Origin: Sphingobacterium kitahiroshimense
GTDB taxonomy: Bacteria; Bacteroidota; Bacteroidia; Sphingobacteriales; Sphingobacteriaceae
Length of the DNA: 64,000 nucleotides
NCBI RefSeq assembly: GCF_025961315.1
Contig: NZ_JAOQNK010000001.1
Location: forward strand, 682,001-746,000
Reading direction: 5' to 3'
Below are positions 42,662 through 50,938 of the stretch, piece by piece. The notes beneath the pieces were generated by a model. The model ran no database searches. It was given only the letters and a program-made list of their open reading frames with translations, and was not told where the DNA came from. The stretch's first letter is position 1; every line of letters starts with the position of its first letter. The position numbers were made by a program, and so were the translations under genes.

Positions 42662-42710
42662 GATTAATGATACTTTTTATACCTTTGGACGAGCAAATCA
42701 TACAAGTAAA

Positions 42711-43598
42711 ATGGAACTTAGACAACTTAAATATTTTCTTAAAGCACAAGAATTACTGAGTTTTACTGAAGCTGCAAAACGCTTAAATATCAGCCAGAGT
42801 ACATTATCACAGCAAATCAAACAACTGGAGATGGAATTGGATGTATCTCTTTTTAACCGTATTGGCAAGCAAATAACGCTAACAGAACCTGGTAGATTAT
42901 TTACTGAATATGCCGAACAGAGTGTCAGAAAAGCTGAAGATGGAAAATTGATGCTCCAAGATTTAAAAAAGATAAAGTTTGGCACGATAACCATAGGTGT
43001 TGCTTATGGTCTTAAGGATTTCTTTGTCGAAACTTTAATAGATTTTGCAGAAAAATTTCCTCAAATAAGAATTAAAGTTATCTATGAGCCTTCCCACAGT
43101 CTGTATGAGAAGCTTCAAAAAGCTCAGGTAGATTTTGTTTTGGCTCTTCATGAAACCGAAATAGCCCCCTATTTTACTTATAAAAATTTATTCAGCTGTC
43201 CAATGGTACTGGCAGCATTAGCGGGTACGGAAGTATCCTATAAAACTAATATTACCCTCGAAGAGATTTGCAAACTTCCTTTGGTTATTGCAACAATGGG
43301 ATATGATATGACTCATACCGTTCACAAGGCTTTTTCAGCAAAAGGTTTAAGTCCAAAATTTACGATTGAAGTCAATGATATACCCACAGCTATTAGACTC
43401 GTCAACTCAGGAAATTGGTACAGTATCTTCATTAAACCAAGTATTTTGGGGACTAAGTTGGCTTCTATTGCCATTCAGGATGAAGGTTTGATGAGATATG
43501 CAAAGATCATTTCATTAAAAGGTACTTATGAAACGGAATCTGTCAAAGAATTTAAAAAAATGTTAACGTTATCAGCAGTCGTTCAGCAAATTGTTTAA
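42711..43598 (+). CDS. LysR-family transcriptional regulator
   Basis: A 295-aa regulator from ATG 42711. Residues 1-60 are the winged helix-turn-helix, MELRQLKYFLKAQELLSFTE then AAKRLNISQSTLSQQIKQLE. Residues about 90-295 form the periplasmic-binding-protein-like effector domain. The ATG was chosen because the family always starts with this helix; the open frame reaches back to 42573 but only adds non-family residues. Divergent from the MFS-GNAT unit, which it probably controls. Effector unknown. Confidence 0.92.
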   Translation: MELRQLKYFLKAQELLSFTEAAKRLNISQSTLSQQIKQLEMELDVSLFNRIGKQITLTEPGRLFTEYAEQSVRKAEDGKLMLQDLKKIKFGTITIGVAYGLKDFFVETLIDFAEKFPQIRIKVIYEPSHSLYEKLQKAQVDFVLALHETEIAPYFTYKNLFSCPMVLAALAGTEVSYKTNITLEEICKLPLVIATMGYDMTHTVHKAFSAKGLSPKFTIEVNDIPTAIRLVNSGNWYSIFIKPSILGTKLASIAIQDEGLMRYAKIISLKGTYETESVKEFKKMLTLSAVVQQIV

Positions 43599-43703
43599 AA
43601 ACAAAACGAACCAGACACCATTCGAGTTTAGATAGTCGTTTAACTGATTGATAGGATGCTTACAAAAACAGATCTCGTAATTTAAACTAAAACGGTTTAA
43701 AAA

Positions 43704-43754
43704 AGCACCCTTTACCAATGAACAACCTAAATGTGAACAGATGTAAAAGGTGCT
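43704..43754. terminator. Bidirectional terminator between LysR and nitroreductase genes
   Basis: Arms agcaccctttac (43704-43715) and gtaaaaggtgct (43743-43754) pair over 12 bp with one mismatch; loop of 27. It lies between convergent gene ends. Confidence 0.55.
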
Positions 43755-43797
43755 AACGCAATTTTGAAAACCAAACTAAAGGTATTTATTCATCTTT

Positions 43798-44403
43798 TTA
43801 GATGGATTGCACCACTTCGTCCAATTCAAAACGTGATTTTGGTAAAATAGTCGGGTGAGCCCAATCAGTTTTATCGGCATAACCTACCGAAACAGCGAAT
43901 AGCGGAGAAAAACCGTCTTGTGCTAAAATCCCTTTATAGGCACTGCGGTCAATACCTTCCATCGGCGTAGCATCCAATCCCATACTGATACACGCACTCA
44001 AAAAGTAGCCCAAGGAAAGATAGACCTGATTTTCCATCCATGATTTTGTGGCTATATCACCATTCGACTTTACAATTGGTTCGTAAAAAGCCGTCCGCCA
44101 AAGTTCAGGCAAAATGGAAATATTGCGTTGCTCAAAATGTTCAATATCGTCCATTACACTGAACACAACTAAAAGACCAACATCGTTAATCGAATTTTCG
44201 TTCATATAGGATTTGGAAGCCAGTTCCCTTTTTACGACTTCGTTTGTAACAAATGTAAATTTCCAAGGTTGGCTGTTAATGGAAGACGGACTTAACCGTA
44301 TTATCTCTTTCAGCTCCTCAATTTGCTCTGCCGAAACTTTTTTCGCCGGATAATACTTTTTGGTTGCGTATCTACGTTTCGCAAGGTCTAAAAAACTCAT
44401 CAT
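43798..44403 (-). CDS. NfsB/NfnB-type nitroreductase
   Basis: A 201-aa FMN-dependent NAD(P)H oxidoreductase. The RRYATKKYYPAKKVS start holds the FMN phosphate-binding arginine. LSPSSINSQPWKFTFV is the FMN ring contact segment. GLDATPMEGIDRSAYKGIL and VGYADKTDWAHPTILPKSRF complete the family. It reduces quinones or nitroaromatics, and probably electrophiles in general. Divergent from an HxlR regulator gene with a palindromic site between, a common regulator/target pair in bacteria. The start may be the first or second ATG. Confidence 0.93.
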   Translation of the reverse strand: MMSFLDLAKRRYATKKYYPAKKVSAEQIEELKEIIRLSPSSINSQPWKFTFVTNEVVKRELASKSYMNENSINDVGLLVVFSVMDDIEHFEQRNISILPELWRTAFYEPIVKSNGDIATKSWMENQVYLSLGYFLSACISMGLDATPMEGIDRSAYKGILAQDGFSPLFAVSVGYADKTDWAHPTILPKSRFELDEVVQSI

Positions 44404-44420
44404 TTTTACATTTAGATTAA

Positions 44421-44455
44421 ACTATACTTTTTAATGTTGCAAAACTAAGTATAGT
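44421..44455. promoter_or_regulatory. Palindromic operator between nitroreductase and HxlR genes
   Basis: ACTATACTT (44421-44429) and AAGTATAGT (44447-44455), a perfect 9-bp inverted repeat with 17-base spacing. The right arm lies between the -33 and -7 elements of the hxlR promoter, so the bound dimer would block it. HxlR family dimers bind such sites. Confidence 0.6.
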
Positions 44456-44467
44456 GTTTTACCTTTG
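44437..44467 (+). promoter_or_regulatory. Promoter of the HxlR regulator gene
   Basis: TTG (44437-44439) and TACCTTTG (44460-44467) are 20 bases apart, matching the Bacteroidota -33/-7 pattern. The gene starts 29 bases later. Confidence 0.55.
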
Positions 44468-44495
44468 CAATAACGGTCAAAATTGATAGTAACAG

Positions 44496-44849
44496 ATGTA
44501 TAATATAGACGATAAGCAATACCCTTGCAATACCAGCCTCACAATGAAGTATATAGGTGGAAAATGGAAAGCAACAATACTCATTCATTTAATCGAAAAA
44601 AAACGATACAGCGAACTGAGAAAAGCTTGTTATGTTATAACCGAAAGAACGTTGAGTCTGCAATTAAAAGAAATGGAAGCCGACGGATTGATTACCCGAA
44701 CCGTTTATACTAGCAAGCCACCTTTAAAAGTGGAATACGAGCTGACTGATTTTGGTAAAACACTTATTCCCTTACTTCACTCTATAGCTGAGTGGGGAAA
44801 TGAAGCGGCAAAAACGAATAAGAAAATAACCATGGTAGAATATAAGTAG
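44496..44849 (+). CDS. HxlR-family transcriptional regulator
   Basis: A 117-aa winged-helix regulator. CNTSLTMKYIGGKWKATILI is the family N-terminus with its conserved cysteine, often redox-sensitive. YSELRKACYVITERTLSLQL is the recognition helix region. EYELTDFGKTLIPLL is the wing and dimer helix. It probably represses the divergent nitroreductase gene and itself, and senses electrophiles through Cys, which is inference from family knowledge. Confidence 0.93.
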   Translation: MYNIDDKQYPCNTSLTMKYIGGKWKATILIHLIEKKRYSELRKACYVITERTLSLQLKEMEADGLITRTVYTSKPPLKVEYELTDFGKTLIPLLHSIAEWGNEAAKTNKKITMVEYK

Positions 44850-45195
44850 CCATCAAAACTGAACTATGGTATATCAACAAAAACGGAAAAGTCATTGATG
44901 AAAATTCATAATTCTATTTAACTTACAAACATCCAAATGGTCTAGAGCAACTATTAATCAATGACTACGCAATAGATAAAAGTATTTTGAACGAATTACT
45001 AATTATATATCGTGGTCGAAATAAACAAAAAATGGAGCCCTCTAACACTGATAAATAGGTTAACAATTCTATACATTAATCTGAAAGTGCAGAATATAAC
45101 GTGGCAGATGGAGACCGCATCTATAATCTTATATTAGCCCGAGATCTGGCCAAATCTCGCAATAAAATTTGGATGAATATTAAAATAATGAACCG
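44850..45195. other. Intergenic stretch with decayed coding traces
   Basis: Plus-strand pieces read ELWYINKNGKVIDEN, a stop, then FYLTYKHPNGLEQLLINDY with AIDKSILNELLIIY, and further on a piece DGDRIYNLILARDLAKSRNK. They are separated by stops and frame changes. This looks like relics of one or two unknown genes. No RNA or repeat seen. Confidence 0.4.
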
Positions 45196-45921
45196 CTAAT
45201 TTATTCTAGGATCTATCCAAAATAGGTCACGGAGTTGCAATAGGTCTTCTGTGTGCATTAAATTATAAACCAGCTCATCTTTATCTTCTAAAGGAATCGT
45301 TATTTTTTGATCCTTTCTACGTAAAAAAATGGTTAAAATAGCATCCTTGTCATATATCGAGATATCTGATTGCACCATAGTAATATCATGTGTATTAAAC
45401 CATTCCCTAGCCTGGTCTTGATCTAAGCAGATTAACGAAACGGTAAGATCCTCAAGATCTTTGATTTCACCTAGAAGATGATTGTTATAATTTAAGCTGA
45501 TATAAGCAAAATATAGGAGATGATTGCCAGTCCGCAAGGCATAATTACGCACGAGAACCCGCTTTGGATCGAATGCAAAATCGTAATATTCCCGATCGGA
45601 AATACATGTGTATCGCTTGCCATAAAAATTAATTTTATCCTGTAATTCTTGTAAATGGTTTATTTCAATAAATACTTCGCCCTGCAACTGCACTTCATCT
45701 ATATGATTAAGGGCGTCTTCAATAACTAACAGAGCAGACTCTTGCATTGGAAAAATGCTCCCCTCACAGTCCAGGCTTAACAAGTAGTCATTAACATCAG
45801 CCACAGTTAACGGATACCATGTTGGGTTTTCGTCTTCAACTGGATTTTTAGATGTCAAAATGTTATAACCGCTCCGCTTTAAATCTAAAAGTATGAGTTG
45901 GCTCAAGGGTACAAACTTCAT
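45196..45921 (-). CDS. 241-aa protein of an unrecognised paralogous family, member 2
   Basis: Full-length paralog of the gene at 26945, same length, about three quarters identical by eye. Conserved throughout, including the central FDPKRVLVRNYALRTGNHLL and C-terminal LQLRDLFWIDPRIN, so both copies appear under selection as whole proteins. Soluble and acidic. The last strand-rich part (DAILTIFL, ITIPLEDKDELVYNLMH) looks like a small beta domain. Surrounded by decayed DNA on the downstream side. No partner gene recognised. Function unknown. Confidence 0.75.
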   Translation of the reverse strand: MKFVPLSQLILLDLKRSGYNILTSKNPVEDENPTWYPLTVADVNDYLLSLDCEGSIFPMQESALLVIEDALNHIDEVQLQGEVFIEINHLQELQDKINFYGKRYTCISDREYYDFAFDPKRVLVRNYALRTGNHLLYFAYISLNYNNHLLGEIKDLEDLTVSLICLDQDQAREWFNTHDITMVQSDISIYDKDAILTIFLRRKDQKITIPLEDKDELVYNLMHTEDLLQLRDLFWIDPRIN

Positions 45922-46108
45922 AAAATCTTATTGATATAATTAAAACAAGTTTTGCTGTATCAGGTCATCTTGTCCCAAAGGAGGAAGTTTGATCATTGAT
46001 AGCGTCCTGGGTTATAAAAGATTTCTTTTCTTTTGTCTCCCATAAAATAGGGAACTTTCTTGTCCCATCCGTGCACTTTTCGAAGTTCAAAGACACCGGA
46101 TATGTTTA

Positions 46109-46309
46109 CTACTCACCACTCCATTTCACGTAATCATAACTCCGCTCCTTCATTGTCTTTATAAATAATGGGATATTCGGCAAAAGTAATGACCTGATCG
46201 TTTTCAAAGTAAGGTAGTCATATTCGAGTGGCTTAAGCTCGTCTCGCAACTTAGGGAATGCTTTCTTTACGATCTGCAGATCAGTATGGAGTGATATATT
46301 TCGGCTCAT
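46109..46309 (-). CDS. Small hypothetical protein (66 aa)
   Basis: From ATG 46309: MSRNISLHTDLQIVKKAFPK then LRDELKPLEYDYLTLKTIRS, ending DYVKWSGE. Helical, charged, no signal. An upstream start adds an unlikely hydrophobic leader. It may be complete or the end of a larger lost gene, since the DNA just downstream of the preceding gene is degraded. Confidence 0.45.
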   Translation of the reverse strand: MSRNISLHTDLQIVKKAFPKLRDELKPLEYDYLTLKTIRSLLLPNIPLFIKTMKERSYDYVKWSGE

Positions 46310-46374
46310 TGTTACTTTAATTGATAATATATTTATTATTAAACAAACTAAAGTGTACATTTGTTTTTTCTACT

Positions 46375-46742
46375 GATAAGTTAGAGCCTTAACGTTCTCT
46401 TGTATCTGGCAGTCGCTGATGAAAGTCCATACGCGACCATGTTCAAGGGTAAAGAGGATATATGGATCAGATCTTTCCTTGTAAGGTAGTTGTGTACTTA
46501 GGTAGCCCTATAATCTTAGTTTCGTACATACGCTTATCCTACTTTTCTTCTCGAAAGTGGTTGTTGAAGATCCGATAGCCGAAATTTATTTCTAATAACT
46601 GTTGTATACCATGGCATTTGCTGTTATCTGTAAAGACAGCTTCTTTCAACCCTAGTTCTACGGCATGTACATGAGCGGATTTAGTAAAATCATCCTTCAG
46701 AATATGGCTATCCAGATATGAATTTCAGAAAATAGAAAAACT
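46375..46742 (-). pseudogene. Decayed gene of unknown family
   Basis: One minus-strand frame from about 46730 reads SYLDSHILKDDFTKSAHVHA then VELGLKEAVFTDNSKCHGIQ, QLLEINFGYRIFNNHFREEK, followed by a stop. After a frame change, sequence such as DPYILFTLEHGRVWTFISD continues to about 46390. The text is clearly protein-like but broken at two or more places, and no start is found. Family not recognised. Confidence 0.45.
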
Positions 46743-46746
46743 GTTA

Positions 46747-47232
46747 TTATTCTTTGAACAGTTGCACCATATTGTCCGGTGTAATTGTCCAGCGAATCCA
46801 TTTATTGTCAGGGTTTGCTCCAATGCTTTGATAGAATTTTTGGGCATCAACATTACTTCCGAGTACAAACCAGTTGAATTTTTTATATCCATGTTTCATG
46901 GCATATTGTGCAAGACCCCTAAGCAATTTTCGACCTACACTTTTTCCTCTGTGATTGGTATCAACGTACAGCCATTTGAGCATCAATGAAGGTTTGTGGT
47001 TATGCATAAAAGGAATGTTATAGTGAACTGCTATGCCTATGAGCTGGTTCTTCTCTCCTTGTGCAACGATTGCCCCAAACTCGGGTCTATCACCAAAACC
47101 ACGTTTCAACAGGTCATTTTCCGTAAGACTAAAATCGGTGTCCCCCTCAAAAACAACTATTGCCTCCATTAATCTTAATACTTCGGGGATGTCCGCCTTT
47201 TGCATTTCCCTAATTATTACAGACTTTTCCAT
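46747..47232 (-). CDS. GNAT-family N-acetyltransferase
   Basis: A 161-aa acetyltransferase with RxMxKADIPEVLRLMEAI at the start, acetyl-CoA loop LYVDTNHRGKSVGRKLLRGL, and the FNWFVLGSNVDAQKFYQSIG motif B ending. It resembles diamine or spermidine acetyltransferase-like GNATs, but this is not decisive. Last gene of a tight minus-strand run: 14 bases after the second GNAT, which is 23 bases after an ABM gene. Confidence 0.88.
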   Translation of the reverse strand: MEKSVIIREMQKADIPEVLRLMEAIVVFEGDTDFSLTENDLLKRGFGDRPEFGAIVAQGEKNQLIGIAVHYNIPFMHNHKPSLMLKWLYVDTNHRGKSVGRKLLRGLAQYAMKHGYKKFNWFVLGSNVDAQKFYQSIGANPDNKWIRWTITPDNMVQLFKE

Positions 47233-47246
47233 TATCCTTTGACAAC

Positions 47247-47654
47247 TTATTTTAAATCCTCAACATTATCCAATACGTAGCATTGTTCCCATTGGGTCAT
47301 ACCAATTTTAGGATAATAACCCACAGCCTTTGGTGCTGCTAATAAAATAAGTTTTGCTTTTGGGCTATGTTCTTTTGTAAGACGTATTAATTCTTTTCCG
47401 ATTCCCATCTTTTGATAGTTCTCATCGACTGCTAAGTCTGAGAGATAGGTGCAGTAAACAAAATCAGTCAAAGACCTTGCTACACCTATCAATTTTCCAG
47501 AATCTCTTGCGGTGGCAATAAGATTTGCATACTTAAGCATTCCTGCTATTCTCTCAGGCTCATCGACTGGTCGTCTCTCTCCTAGTGTGGAATTTATTAA
47601 TACTTCTTTAAATTCCTCTGCTCCGACTGTATCTTCAATTTGGTATGTTAGCAT
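47247..47654 (-). CDS. GNAT-family N-acetyltransferase, short type
   Basis: A 135-aa acetyltransferase. LIGVARSLTDFVYCTYLSDL then AVDENYQKMGIGKELIRLTK contains the acetyl-CoA loop QKMGIG. C-terminal ...LLAAPKAVGYYPKIGM is the typical end. Middle gene of a three-gene operon with an antibiotic-biosynthesis-monooxygenase-like gene upstream and another GNAT downstream. Substrate unknown. Confidence 0.88.
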   Translation of the reverse strand: MLTYQIEDTVGAEEFKEVLINSTLGERRPVDEPERIAGMLKYANLIATARDSGKLIGVARSLTDFVYCTYLSDLAVDENYQKMGIGKELIRLTKEHSPKAKLILLAAPKAVGYYPKIGMTQWEQCYVLDNVEDLK

Positions 47655-47677
47655 TTTCAGATTTTTTTATGGTTACG

Positions 47678-48013
47678 TTAAAAAATATTATCTGCAGGAG
47701 CTTCGTCTCGTGGAGTCATACCATAATCCCTAATTACTGCTGCTACACGTAACCTGTAGTCGTCGAAAACCGAACTTCTGCCTGCCTGCTGTGCGTTTCT
47801 ATGATTCGTAAGGTTACGCCATTCTCTCACACTTTCTTCATTTTCCCAAAACGAAAGTGAAAGAATTTTTTTGGGGTCAACAAGACTTTGAAACCGCTCT
47901 ATGGAGATAAATCCCGGAATATTGTCCAACTCTGGTCTTAATGCCTTTGCTATGTTCAGGTACTCTTCTTTTTTTCCCTCTTTGGGAACTACCTCAAATA
48001 TTACTGCTATCAT
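47678..48013 (-). CDS. Antibiotic biosynthesis monooxygenase (ABM) domain protein
   Basis: A 111-aa ferredoxin-like fold protein: MIAVIFEVVPKEGKKEEYLN, then GFISIERFQSLVDPKKILSL, FWENEESVREWRNLTNHRNA. This pattern is standard for small ABM/YgiN-type proteins that bind or oxidise small molecules; many have unknown activity. First gene of the operon with two GNATs, a combination that suggests modification of a small molecule, without direct proof. Confidence 0.9.
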   Translation of the reverse strand: MIAVIFEVVPKEGKKEEYLNIAKALRPELDNIPGFISIERFQSLVDPKKILSLSFWENEESVREWRNLTNHRNAQQAGRSSVFDDYRLRVAAVIRDYGMTPRDEAPADNIF

Positions 48014-48322
48014 ATCTTCTTTTTTATTAAATGAGAAATCGCTGCAATATTTGGATGCAGCTACTTGACCTAAATATTATAAATGACCAGCAAATCATTT
48101 GTCCGATAAAGGTTGAATAATTTGAAGGTTCTATCTTAGACAGCAACTTATATATTTTGATTGCCAAGTCAATTGCTTCATTCCTTCCGATGTAAATTTA
48201 TCTTAAAAAAAGACTTTCTTTATCATCCAGTTTGAATAAAGCGGATAGTCCAGATGCTTTTATCCGGCATATGATTTAAACGAGGCGTATATGAAGCTCT
48301 TATAATTTTATACTCTAAAAAT
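48014..48322. other. Intergenic stretch without a gene
   Basis: Leader of the ABM operon and non-coding A/T-rich sequence up to a terminator. No protein-like frame. Confidence 0.4.
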
Positions 48323-48350
48323 AAAGCCCTTATGGTTAAATAAGGGCTTT
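48323..48350 (-). terminator. Terminator of the DUF4397-like lipoprotein gene
   Basis: Perfect 10-bp arms: aaagccctta (48323-48332) and taagggcttt (48341-48350), 8-base loop, A/T-rich flanks. Confidence 0.75.
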
Positions 48351-48383
48351 GTTTGCTTTTAAAATAGATGAGATTAAATTTGA

Positions 48384-49097
48384 CTAATTTGCATGTTGCT
48401 CTACTAACCCTAAATATACGGATTGACTGTCCTGAGCTGGATCACCGACCAGAATAAAAGAATAATAGTGATTTTCAGCTAATTTAATTTGCTCACGTGT
48501 TGCGAGCGTCTTACCTGCTTTATTTTTAGCAACTACTGTGAAAGTGCCACTTTTTTGTGCGATAAAACCTTCATTTGCAGTCACAGATTGCTGTGTTTCT
48601 TTAGCACGGTCGGTCCATGCTGCAGGCGCTGCTTGATCTCCGATGTGAAGCGTTACTTGATCACTACCTTCAGAGAAATTAAAAAAGCGTAATCCAGATT
48701 CTGTTTTTTTGATCTCTTTGTTGACGCGGTCTGTCGTAATTGCCTGTACTGGCTTTAATTTACTTCCGTAAAGAAAAGAACTATAAATGGTACTGTCTTT
48801 AACCACAATCGTACTATCGATCAAATTACCTTCTCCAGCAGTAACGGTTATTTTGCGTGATCCCGGATATAGGGCTACTTTACTCTGCGATTTATATAAC
48901 AGCGGAAAATTAGGATTTTGAAGGATATTTCGGTCTGCATAATACAGTACAGCCTTTGCTCCACTATATCCATTTACCATCGTAAATAAAGCTGCTGGTA
49001 CAGGTTGATGATCGTCCTTATCTTTGCTGCAACTGGTCACAAAAATTCCTGCAGTAACAACAGTTATTAAACTTAGTAATCTTAAGTATTTTTTCAT
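48384..49097 (-). CDS. DUF4397-like lipoprotein
   Basis: A 237-aa surface or periplasmic lipoprotein: signal peptide with lipobox FVTSC, acyl cysteine 23. The body is beta-rich. ALFTMVNGYSGAKAVLYYAD with YPGSRKITVTAG and SFLYGSKLKPVQAIT matches the alternating strand pattern of DUF4397 domains. A second similar stretch, GLRFFNFSEGSDQVTLHIGD with SGTFTVVAKNKAGKTLA, follows. Probably a structural or adhesive surface protein; ligand unknown. Single gene with its own terminator. Confidence 0.75.
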   Translation of the reverse strand: MKKYLRLLSLITVVTAGIFVTSCSKDKDDHQPVPAALFTMVNGYSGAKAVLYYADRNILQNPNFPLLYKSQSKVALYPGSRKITVTAGEGNLIDSTIVVKDSTIYSSFLYGSKLKPVQAITTDRVNKEIKKTESGLRFFNFSEGSDQVTLHIGDQAAPAAWTDRAKETQQSVTANEGFIAQKSGTFTVVAKNKAGKTLATREQIKLAENHYYSFILVGDPAQDSQSVYLGLVEQHAN

Positions 49098-49222
49098 AAT
49101 ATGTTAACTTAAATCTTATATTTAAAAAATACACATTGCGCTAGTGTTATCATAATAAACGGGGGTGCAACAGCTAGTGCTACATATTGTATAAAAAAAT
49201 TGCGTGATTACGGTATGACGGA

Positions 49223-49450
49223 TTATTTTCGCATATGTTTTATTGTGGCATCTTTAAAGTATCGTTTTCCATCTTTTGCACCATCCCAGACATTAGTGAT
49301 ACTGTGAATTTTAACAGGAGCTTCTTTTTCAAGGCGAATTAATTTTCTACAAACTGTTCTAAAAGTTCTATTCCATCTTCTCTTATCTTGTTTCTCTGTC
49401 TTTGCGTTTGTAATTCCAAATATTTTCGTTTTCCGTACTGATCTTGACAT
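49223..49450 (-). CDS. Small basic conserved protein (75 aa)
   Basis: Begins SRSVRKTKIFGITNAKTEKQ then DKRRWNRTFRTVCRKLIRLE. Strongly basic N-terminal half, no signal or membrane segment. Small proteins with this start recur in many bacteria as uncharacterised proteins; nucleic-acid or ribosome association is a guess from charge only. Stands alone. Confidence 0.65.
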   Translation of the reverse strand: MSRSVRKTKIFGITNAKTEKQDKRRWNRTFRTVCRKLIRLEKEAPVKIHSITNVWDGAKDGKRYFKDATIKHMRK

Positions 49451-49564
49451 AATTTTACAAATTAAAACAAATGTGTTAATATCATCTCTTGAGACCGAAT
49501 TGAATATGGTTTACCTTGGTAAGGTTTGAATAAAATTGTCGATAACGTTTATCCTTCCCACAAA

Positions 49565-50938
49565 TTAAGAAATTCTATTAAATTGTACCGTAAATGTAGA
49601 GCCTTGACCAAGTTCGGATTGCACCTGTAATTGACCTTTATGCATATCAATAATTCGCTGAACAATAGAAAGTCCAATACCATGTCCATGCTGACCTGGC
49701 GAAGATGCAGATTGGTAAAAAAGTTCGAAAATATGTGGTAAGTCTTCTGACGAAATGCCTCTCCCCTTATCACAAACCTGTACAATAGCTATCCCTTCAT
49801 GGTATATAATATCTACTAGACAATGTTTATCTGAACTGTATTTACAGGCATTTTCGATTAAATTAGCAAAAGCTACTTTAAGTAAATAGGCATTTCCCAT
49901 GACCAAAATTTCATCTTGATCCTCTGCATTATGCAACAGGTCATAATTAAAAGATATGCTAACACGGTAATCTTTATCTTTATCCTGGACCATAAATTTT
50001 GATTCTACAAGAATTTCATCCAGTCTCAAAGAACTAAAGCTAACTTCTGAACTATCATAATTGGCACGGGCAAAGTCCAATAAGGAACTGGATAATATTG
50101 TTGCTTCCTTAGCATCTAATAAAGCGGTATCAATAGAATGCTGGTAATCTGCTAAGGTTGTATTTAGCTCTTTTGCGAGTTCGAGTTCTGCAATCATAGC
50201 TGACAAGGGAGTACGAAACTCATGGGATATAATGGAAACAAAATGCCTTTGGTTGTTAAATGACTTTTCTAATCGATTGAATGTTCCATTAAAGGTATCA
50301 ATTAATTCAGAGAGCTCATCCTTTGCTTTCCGATAATATACCCTTTTACTAAGATTATGTTCGGAGACATCCCGTATTTCATTAATGATATGTTTGATGG
50401 GTTTTAAAATGTACTGGGCAAAGAAAAAAGAGGTTATAAATATAAAAATAATGGCAACAAAATAAATACTGATGAGGAGCTGCTTCAAACGTTGCATATG
50501 GGCATAACCTGTCTGGTCGTATGCATGTCCAATCAGATAGTATTGTTTACCTTGAAAAGGATAATGCATGCCCATAAAGAGCTCATCGCCCTGATTCCAG
50601 GTCATAAAATTTTTATTCCGAATCTTTTCTAATAAGGCACGATCATAATGTTGTTCGCCAACATCAACAAAGAGTTCTTTAAATTGATTATCAAAAACTG
50701 TTATCTGCGCTTCATTAATCTTTTTTTTATTTTGTTCATGAATCTGACGCAGTTGCGTTTCACTGACTTTGGCATCAAAAATAAATTCAGCACGCCAGGT
50801 AATTTTATACCGCAAGCGGTCTATAAATTCTTCCTCTCTATTTTTTTCAGAAAAGAAATAGATACTGTAGGCGAAAAGAAATAGTATCGCCGCAGAGAAT
50901 AACGTTAATACTAAGGAAGTACGAGAAGCTATTTTCAT
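49565..50938 (-). CDS. Membrane sensor histidine kinase
   Basis: A 457-aa kinase: membrane segment 1 at about residues 8-28, a periplasmic sensor region about 30-150, membrane segment 2 about 153-175, HAMP about 176-228. HisKA has His239 in IISHEFRTPLSAM. HATPase has NLIENACKYSSD, VCDKGRGIS and HGHGIGLSIV. The layout matches CusS/ArlS-like kinases. Its start overlaps the response-regulator stop by four bases, so they are a cognate pair. The porin-Dabb-cupin genes lie upstream on the same strand and are candidate targets. Confidence 0.93.
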   Translation of the reverse strand: MKIASRTSLVLTLFSAAILFLFAYSIYFFSEKNREEEFIDRLRYKITWRAEFIFDAKVSETQLRQIHEQNKKKINEAQITVFDNQFKELFVDVGEQHYDRALLEKIRNKNFMTWNQGDELFMGMHYPFQGKQYYLIGHAYDQTGYAHMQRLKQLLISIYFVAIIFIFITSFFFAQYILKPIKHIINEIRDVSEHNLSKRVYYRKAKDELSELIDTFNGTFNRLEKSFNNQRHFVSIISHEFRTPLSAMIAELELAKELNTTLADYQHSIDTALLDAKEATILSSSLLDFARANYDSSEVSFSSLRLDEILVESKFMVQDKDKDYRVSISFNYDLLHNAEDQDEILVMGNAYLLKVAFANLIENACKYSSDKHCLVDIIYHEGIAIVQVCDKGRGISSEDLPHIFELFYQSASSPGQHGHGIGLSIVQRIIDMHKGQLQVQSELGQGSTFTVQFNRIS

